Positions 6,649-11,246 of a DNA stretch of 11,246 bases are shown here, piece after piece. Under the pieces are notes generated by a model that was not told where the DNA came from, made no database searches, and saw nothing but the letters and a program-made list of their open reading frames with translations. The stretch comes from JBHIDJ01 sp046760105. GTDB taxonomy: Bacteria > Pseudomonadota > Gammaproteobacteria > Acidiferrobacterales > SPGG2. The position numbers were made by a program, and so were the translations under genes. Every line of letters begins with the position of its first letter. Positions within the stretch are counted from its first letter, which is position 1. The DNA is taken from contig JBHIDJ010000098.1 in assembly GCA_046760105.1 (NCBI GenBank), positions 1-11,246 on the forward strand. Reading direction: 5' to 3'.

Positions 6649-8517
6649 ATGTATTGCTTTGGTATCGGCGAAGCGATCTGGCGAATACGGCTTTACAGCC
6701 TTTTTGTCGTAGTCATCATGCAACTCGGCATGGCGTTCCCAGCTTGGTCTGCCACATTCACTGTAAATAGCATCGCAGACACCCCTGACGTCGCTGCTGG
6801 CAATGGTCTCTGTGCCGATGGGTCGGGCAATTGCACCTTGCGCGCCGCTATCCAGGAAGCGAATGCCTTAGTGGGTAGCGATACCATCAATCTCGGCACC
6901 GCTACCTATACGTTGACCGGTGCGGCTGGCGATGATCTCGCGCTTTCGGGCGATCTCGACATCACCGAAGATGTAACCGTTACTGGCACTGGAACCACGA
7001 ATACTTTTATTAGCGGTGGCAATGTCGACCGCGTTTTCGATATCGACCCCTCCGGCCCTACTGGCGTCACGGTGACTATTTCCGATCTAACCATTCAAAG
7101 TGGTAACGTCCCCGGCGAAGCAGGCGGCGGCGTTCGCAATCGCGGGACATTGTCCCTTACGGTCACCACGCTTAGCAGCAACGTAAGCGGGATAGACGGC
7201 GGCGGCATCCTCAACTCCGGCACGCTCACGGTTACTAATAGCACTTTGACTAGTAACGATGCCAGCAGTCGTGGCGGCGGCGTGTTCAATGGCAGCGGTG
7301 CTTTGTTCACCCTCACCGCAAGCACCGTGACGAGCAATGACACCCTCGGTGTTGGCAGCGACGGCGGTGGCATCTTCAATACTGGCACCGCCACGCTTAC
7401 AAATAGCACCATCACTAGTAATGTCGCCAACGATGCAGGTGGCGGCATATTCAACGATACCGGCGCAATGACAACTGCAATCAATACCACTATTAGTCAT
7501 AACACCGGTACCACTGGCAACGGCGACGGTATATTCAACAACGCCGGCACCGCCACGCTGACCAACACCGTCGTCGCCAACAACGTCGGCAACAACTGCG
7601 GTGGCGGCATCGCATCCGGCGGCAACAATCTGGACAGTGCCAATACGTGTGGCTTCACTGGTGCGGGTGATATCACGAATCAAGATCCGCTGCTGGGCGC
7701 TTTGGCCAGCAACGGCGGGCCCACACAGACCCGCGCGCTATCGGTAGGCAGTCCAGCGATTGATGCCGGCAGCAATGCCGCGTGCCTGGCCCTGGCCATG
7801 GCCACCGACCAGCGTGGCGTCGCCCGTCCGTTCCCGGCTGCTGGTTTCTGCGACATCGGTGCCTTTGAGTTTACGCCGGGGGTGGACCTGGCAGTGACCA
7901 AGACCGACTTTGACGATTGTGCGGATCGGGGCGACATACTGAACTATGTCATTACCGTCACGAATAATAGTGCAGACGATGCCACCGGCGTCACGGTGAC
8001 GGATACCTTGCCCTCCGGTGTCACGTTTGTATCTGTTAATGCCAGTGCCGGGTTTTGCAGCCAGTCGGCGGGCACGGTTACCTGCAACCTGGGAACGCTT
8101 ACTGGCGGCAACAGCGTTACGATCACGCTGCTGGTCACGGCGGATGAGGTCCAACAGGTCATCAACATTGCGAGCGTAAGCCTGAACGAGTTGGATCCCA
8201 ATCTCGCCAACAATAGCGCCGAGGACGAGACCCGTATCAATTGCAGCGAAGACAACTGTTTTATCGCCACCGCCGCTTATGGCACCCCGATGGCAGAGGA
8301 CGTAAGAATGTTGCGCGCCTTCCGAGACCGGTACCTTCTTACAAACGCCGTCGGCAGGAAGTTTGTTCAGCTCTACTACCGCTATAGTCCGCCCGTCGCG
8401 AACTATATCCGAAAACATGACACACTTCGGACGGTGGTTCGCGGCAGCCTTAAGCCGCTGGTATGGCTAAGTCGAATCCTGGTACAGGAAGACGCTGCAC
8501 GGCAAACACAGAAGTGA
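6649..8517 (+). CDS. Exported CSLREA / beta-helix / choice-of-anchor Q / DUF11 / CFI-box-CTERM protein
   Basis: A 622-residue secreted or surface protein. Residues 1-34/35 form a signal peptide (basic start, hydrophobic LYSLFVVVIM, cleavage near AWSA). Residues 36-73 match the CSLREA segment (NCTLRAAIQEAN, with Cys pair C55/C62). From ~145 to 325 runs a right-handed parallel beta-helix: GGGIFN-type turns at 159, 184, 209, 239, 264 and 292, about 25-30 residues apart and rich in Thr/Asn/Ser. Residues 345-408 are a choice-of-anchor Q module (NGGPTQTRAL, SPAIDAG, TDQRGVARP, CDIGAFEF). Residues 412-532 are a DUF11 immunoglobulin-like module (VDLAVTKTD, TNNSADDATGVTVTDTLP). The C-terminus (537-622) starts with CFIATAAYGTP, the CFI-box, and ends in basic/hydrophobic helices. 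The known modules suggest adhesion or surface display. Nothing links it chemically to the enzymes around it. Confidence 0.88.
   Translation: MYCFGIGEAIWRIRLYSLFVVVIMQLGMAFPAWSATFTVNSIADTPDVAAGNGLCADGSGNCTLRAAIQEANALVGSDTINLGTATYTLTGAAGDDLALSGDLDITEDVTVTGTGTTNTFISGGNVDRVFDIDPSGPTGVTVTISDLTIQSGNVPGEAGGGVRNRGTLSLTVTTLSSNVSGIDGGGILNSGTLTVTNSTLTSNDASSRGGGVFNGSGALFTLTASTVTSNDTLGVGSDGGGIFNTGTATLTNSTITSNVANDAGGGIFNDTGAMTTAINTTISHNTGTTGNGDGIFNNAGTATLTNTVVANNVGNNCGGGIASGGNNLDSANTCGFTGAGDITNQDPLLGALASNGGPTQTRALSVGSPAIDAGSNAACLALAMATDQRGVARPFPAAGFCDIGAFEFTPGVDLAVTKTDFDDCADRGDILNYVITVTNNSADDATGVTVTDTLPSGVTFVSVNASAGFCSQSAGTVTCNLGTLTGGNSVTITLLVTADEVQQVINIASVSLNELDPNLANNSAEDETRINCSEDNCFIATAAYGTPMAEDVRMLRAFRDRYLLTNAVGRKFVQLYYRYSPPVANYIRKHDTLRTVVRGSLKPLVWLSRILVQEDAARQTQK
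7123..7542 (+). repeat. Degenerate tandem beta-helix repeats inside the surface protein gene
   Basis: Six copies of a GGG(V/I)xN-type turn followed by short Thr/Ser/Asn strands (NSTLTSN, ASTVTSN, NSTITSN, NTTISHN), with a period of 75-90 bases. Copies are diverged at the DNA level (ggcggc versus ggcggt, varied Thr codons), so this is an old protein repeat and not a recent DNA duplication. Confidence 0.75.
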
Positions 8518-8700
8518 AAGGGCGAGGTTGTCGCTGCGTCCCTTGAGGCCCAAGCCGCCACTACGATAAAGTTATGCCAGAAACTTCTAAGTCGCATGAG
8601 GATGCGGTACCTTAAAGAGGAGACATGGCGCCAAAGCCTGTGATAAGTCAAACGTGACTGAACGGACTCGTATTCGATTGACCGCTCTAGGAGAAACGTT
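8518..8700 (+). other. 183-base intergenic region before the second aldehyde dehydrogenase
   Basis: Just after the surface protein stop, AAGGG 8518-8522 can pair with CCCTT 8540-8544. As an alternative, GCGA 8522-8525 can pair with TCGC 8531-8534. Neither is followed by a T-run, so termination is doubtful. GCATGAGGATGC near 8593 forms a 4-bp hairpin. A 10-codon ORF (MAPKPVISQT, ATG 8625) has its GGAG only 2 bases away and is probably not translated. A promoter for the downstream gene would be expected here, but no clear -35/-10 pair is visible. Confidence 0.35.
8689..8694 (+). promoter_or_regulatory. Ribosome binding site of the second aldehyde dehydrogenase
   Basis: AGGAGA lies 6 bases before ATG 8701. 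It is the strongest Shine-Dalgarno in the window and fixes the start. Confidence 0.7.
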
Positions 8701-10200
8701 ATGCATGCGCAAACGCAACCGCTCGAAACATACAAGATGCACATTAACGGGGAATGGGTTGAATCGGCGTCCGGCGACTACTTCGAGAGCGAGAACCCCT
8801 ACACCGGTGGACCCTGGGCCTTGATCCCGCAAAGCCACGCGGACGATGCCGACCGCGCAGTCCGTGCCGCGCACACAGCCTTCACGAGCGGTGAGTGGCC
8901 GAAGCTAACAGCCTCACAGCGCGGCGCATTGCTACGCAAGCTGGGTGACCTATTAACTGCAAATGCGAAACACCTTGCCGACATCGAAGTGCGTGACAAC
9001 GGCAAGTTGATTGCGGAGATGGGCGCGCAACTTAACTATCTGCCACAATGGTATTACTACTATGGCGGGCTTGCCGACAAGATCGAGGGCGCGGTGATCC
9101 CAATCGACAAGCCTGGTAACTTAAATTACACGCGCTATGAGCCACTTGGGGTCGTTGTCGCGATTATCCCCTGGAACTCCCCGCTCTTATTGACCGCCTG
9201 GAAGCTCGCACCAGCACTAGCGGCGGGCAACACCGTCGTCGTGAAGCCATCCGAATATACTTCGGCCTCCATGCTCGAGTTCATGAAGGTGTTTGAGCAA
9301 GCGGGCTTTCCGCCTGGCGTTGTTAATGTCGTAACGGGCTTCGGACCGGATGTCGGCAAAAGGCTCGTCGAGCATCCTCTCGTTGCAAAAGTAGCCTTCA
9401 CCGGGTCGGATAAAACGGGTGAAAAGATCTATGAAGCAGCCGCACGCGGGCTGAAGCGAGTAAGCCTCGAGCTTGGCGGTAAATCGCCTAACATCGTGTT
9501 CGACGACGCCGAGATCGATAACGCCATAAAGGGTGCGATCTCAGGCATCTTCGCGGCGACCGGTCAGACTTGCATCGCAGGCTCGCGACTACTGCTCCAG
9601 GAGAGTATCCATGACCAGTTTGTCGACAAGCTGATTGCGTTCGCAAAGACCGCCAAGATGGGTGATCCCATGAGTCTCGATACACAGGTCGGCCCAGTTA
9701 CCAATAGACCGCAATATCAAAAGGTACTCGATTACATTGACATCGCCAAAGGCGAAGGCGCGGAAACCCGACTCGGCGGTGAAAAAGCCAGCCGACCGGA
9801 ATGCGGTGACGGCTGGTTTGTGGAACCAACCATTTTCACACAGGTTAAGAACTCTATGCGTATCGCACAGGAAGAGGTATTTGGTCCCGTGCTTTCTGTA
9901 ATTCCGTTCAAAGATGAAGACGAGGCGGTCGCTATCGGCAACGACGTCGTCTTTGGTCTTGCCGCCGGCGTGTGGACGCAGAGTATTCGCCGTGCCATCA
10001 CGATTGCAGAACGCCTGCGCGCAGGCACTGTGTGGGTAAATACCTACCGTGCAGTGAGTTACATGTCACCGTTCGGCGGCTACAAAAGAAGCGGGCTCGG
10101 CCGAGAAAACGGTCAGGATATGATCAAAGAGTACATGCAAACCAAAAGTATTTGGATCTCGACGTCCACCGAGGTTCCAAATCCGTTTGTTATACGGTAG
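8701..10200 (+). CDS. NAD(P)-dependent aldehyde dehydrogenase (full length)
   Basis: A 499-residue soluble aldehyde dehydrogenase with the complete family layout. The N-terminal strand YKMHINGEWVES is typical of the ALDH superfamily. The oxyanion Asn is N159 in IIPWNSP, the cofactor-binding segment is KPSEYTSAS, the Rossmann turn is FTGSDKTG, the general base is E257 in LELGGKSPN, and the nucleophile is C291 in ATGQTCIAGSR. EEVFGPVLSV and FGGYKRSGLGRENG complete the C-terminal signatures. It belongs to a different clade from the aldehyde dehydrogenase at the left edge: that one has GQSCC and a RPKSFHL tail, this one GQTC and a longer N-terminus. Lying downstream of the split decarboxylase, it is a good candidate to oxidise the aldehyde that enzyme makes, though the surface protein gene and 183 bases intervene. 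Substrate unknown. Confidence 0.95.
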   Translation: MHAQTQPLETYKMHINGEWVESASGDYFESENPYTGGPWALIPQSHADDADRAVRAAHTAFTSGEWPKLTASQRGALLRKLGDLLTANAKHLADIEVRDNGKLIAEMGAQLNYLPQWYYYYGGLADKIEGAVIPIDKPGNLNYTRYEPLGVVVAIIPWNSPLLLTAWKLAPALAAGNTVVVKPSEYTSASMLEFMKVFEQAGFPPGVVNVVTGFGPDVGKRLVEHPLVAKVAFTGSDKTGEKIYEAAARGLKRVSLELGGKSPNIVFDDAEIDNAIKGAISGIFAATGQTCIAGSRLLLQESIHDQFVDKLIAFAKTAKMGDPMSLDTQVGPVTNRPQYQKVLDYIDIAKGEGAETRLGGEKASRPECGDGWFVEPTIFTQVKNSMRIAQEEVFGPVLSVIPFKDEDEAVAIGNDVVFGLAAGVWTQSIRRAITIAERLRAGTVWVNTYRAVSYMSPFGGYKRSGLGRENGQDMIKEYMQTKSIWISTSTEVPNPFVIR

Positions 10201-10268
10201 ACGAATAGACGCCGTTTTTGCGTTGAGCATGTAACGCGCTGACTCGCGCGGCGCTTCCCATAACAAAC

Positions 10269-11117
10269 ATGAAGCTTAAGATCGACCATGTCGCGATTGC
10301 CGGATCGCGTTTGGCGCCATTACAGGACGCGTTTGCCGAAGTGGGGCTGAAGACGGATTACGGTGGTCCACACTCCAACGGCATTACCCACATGTCACTG
10401 CTCGGCTTTGCCGACGGTTCCTATATCGAACTGATCTCAAGTTTCAAAACTACCGAGACATCTCCCTGGTGGCATGAGCACATCATTGGGGACGGTGGGC
10501 CTTGCGCCTGGGCAGTCGAAGTGGAAGATGTGGCTGAGGAAGCAAGTCGCGCTGCGGCGTTGGGCATTCCTGTGGACGGGCCGACCTACTATCATCGCGA
10601 GCGGCCTGATGGCACGCGCGTGGAATGGGACCTAGCCATCATCGGCAATGAGGGCATGGGCGCATTACTTCCATTCGTCTTGAAAGATCGCACACCCCGC
10701 CATTATCGGGTATCGACTTCGGTAAGCGTTGGGGACACCGAGCTAACAGGCATCGGACTCCTAGTGCTCGGTGTTAAGGACATGGAGCGCGCATGTAATC
10801 TATTTCAATGCGTGTATGGGTTGCCAGCCCCCCCACAACTCACCGAGTCGTCAGGTCTTAAAGTGTCACTCGCGAGTTTTCACGAGCAACCTTTTGCGCT
10901 TGCGACACCTCTCGAATCCGACGGCTGGCTTAGCGAACGACTGGCACGATTCGGTGATTCACCATGTGCGTGTTTGATTGGAACAACCGATCTGGCGGCG
11001 TCAACGAAGCGATTCCCGCTACGCGAAAGCGAGCCCTGGTTCGGCCGACAGGTTGCTTGGTTCAACTCACCTGCTTTGGATCGCCTTAGAATCGGGGTAA
11101 TCGGACTTAAACGCTAG
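10269..11117 (+). CDS. Glyoxalase-like (VOC superfamily, Glyoxalase_3 type) protein
   Basis: A 282-residue cytoplasmic protein. It opens with IDHVAIAG (H7 is the usual first metal ligand), followed by HSNGITHMSLLGFADGSYIELIS, the second half of the first beta-alpha-beta-beta-beta unit, with a Glu where VOC metal ligands are found. CAWAVEVEDVAEEASRAAALG begins the next unit. The C-terminal third (from about ISVGDTEL-like strands, TGIGLLVLGVKDMERA) looks like a further VOC pair but is more diverged. VOC proteins include glyoxalases, dioxygenases, epimerases and resistance proteins, so the reaction cannot be assigned. The start ATG lacks a strong Shine-Dalgarno. It lies 68 bases after the aldehyde dehydrogenase, so the two are probably co-transcribed. 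A role on an aldehyde or keto intermediate of the cluster is inference. Confidence 0.82.
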   Translation: MKLKIDHVAIAGSRLAPLQDAFAEVGLKTDYGGPHSNGITHMSLLGFADGSYIELISSFKTTETSPWWHEHIIGDGGPCAWAVEVEDVAEEASRAAALGIPVDGPTYYHRERPDGTRVEWDLAIIGNEGMGALLPFVLKDRTPRHYRVSTSVSVGDTELTGIGLLVLGVKDMERACNLFQCVYGLPAPPQLTESSGLKVSLASFHEQPFALATPLESDGWLSERLARFGDSPCACLIGTTDLAASTKRFPLRESEPWFGRQVAWFNSPALDRLRIGVIGLKR

Positions 11118-11140
11118 GACACCCCGAGCTAAGGGGTATC
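11118..11140 (+). terminator. Weak hairpin after the glyoxalase-like gene
   Basis: ACCCC 11121-11125 pairs with GGGGT 11133-11137 around a 7-base loop. Two outer pairs (11118-11140, 11119-11139) extend the stem past one mismatch. It starts immediately after the stop codon but is not followed by a T-run, so it may be a weak or factor-assisted terminator. The remaining bases to the window end hold nothing I can support. Confidence 0.3.
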
Positions 11141-11246
11141 GCTCTGCGACTGCCTACAACCTCGTGGTTCTAGCGACAAACCGATCGAGAATATTGAATC
11201 AAGACGCGGTATCGGATTTTGGCGGTAAAGCCTTGCCCGCGCCCTC

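Noticed and set aside
7123..7542. CRISPR or minisatellite array
   Set aside because: The repeats vary in length and DNA sequence, keep the reading frame, and encode beta-helix turns.
7087..7683. Long minus-strand open frames opposite the beta-helix region
   Set aside because: They arise from the Thr/Asn/Gly-rich repeats on the plus strand; the predicted minus proteins are low-complexity Val/Ala-rich and have no family features.
8625..8657. 10-codon ORF with GAGGAG just upstream
   Set aside because: GGAG is only two bases from the ATG, too close for normal initiation, and it lies 44 bases from the next gene with no coupling.
11199..11246. Minus-strand open frame entering from the right edge and ending in TGA
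   Set aside because: It is only 15 codons, and the other two minus frames are also open over much of this stretch, so no gene end can be supported.

Overview
The window holds ten genes, all on the plus strand, plus a few small sites. Base composition is moderately GC-rich by eye (not computed). Gene types and domain styles (a CSLREA/choice-of-anchor Q/CFI-box surface protein, MECR-like oxidoreductase, tight operonic junctions) suggest a Gram-negative bacterium. A proteobacterium is most likely, but no marker gene is present, so this is inference.

Left block (1-2562): an aldehyde dehydrogenase whose first few codons lie outside the window is followed after one base by an iron-dependent alcohol dehydrogenase. 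The pair can interconvert an alcohol, an aldehyde and a carboxylic acid. Next come a TerB-like helical protein (2592-3158), a PLP enzyme of the D-cysteine desulfhydrase/ACC deaminase family (3263-4276), and an MDR reductase resembling mitochondrial enoyl thioester reductase (4314-5333). The reductase's last dozen codons are supplied by a GC-rich hairpin.

Middle block (5378-6519): two short genes overlapping by four bases encode the PYR-domain and PP-domain subunits of a split thiamine diphosphate 2-oxo acid decarboxylase. It has the same layout as sulfopyruvate decarboxylase ComD/ComE and resembles phosphonopyruvate decarboxylase. An exported multidomain protein follows (6649-8517): signal peptide, CSLREA segment, parallel beta-helix repeats, choice-of-anchor Q, DUF11 and a CFI-box C-terminus.

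Right block (8701-11117): a second, full-length aldehyde dehydrogenase and a glyoxalase-like (VOC) protein. The final ~130 bases contain only a weak hairpin.

Taken together, the enzymes read as an accessory catabolic cluster. A PLP enzyme that releases a 2-oxo acid, a split decarboxylase that turns a 2-oxo acid into an aldehyde, and dehydrogenases that oxidise or reduce aldehydes would form a coherent route. The substrate cannot be read from sequence, and no transporter or regulator is visible. The most unusual elements are the split decarboxylase with an unassigned substrate motif, the surface protein set inside a metabolic cluster, and the hairpin-encoded C-terminal tail.
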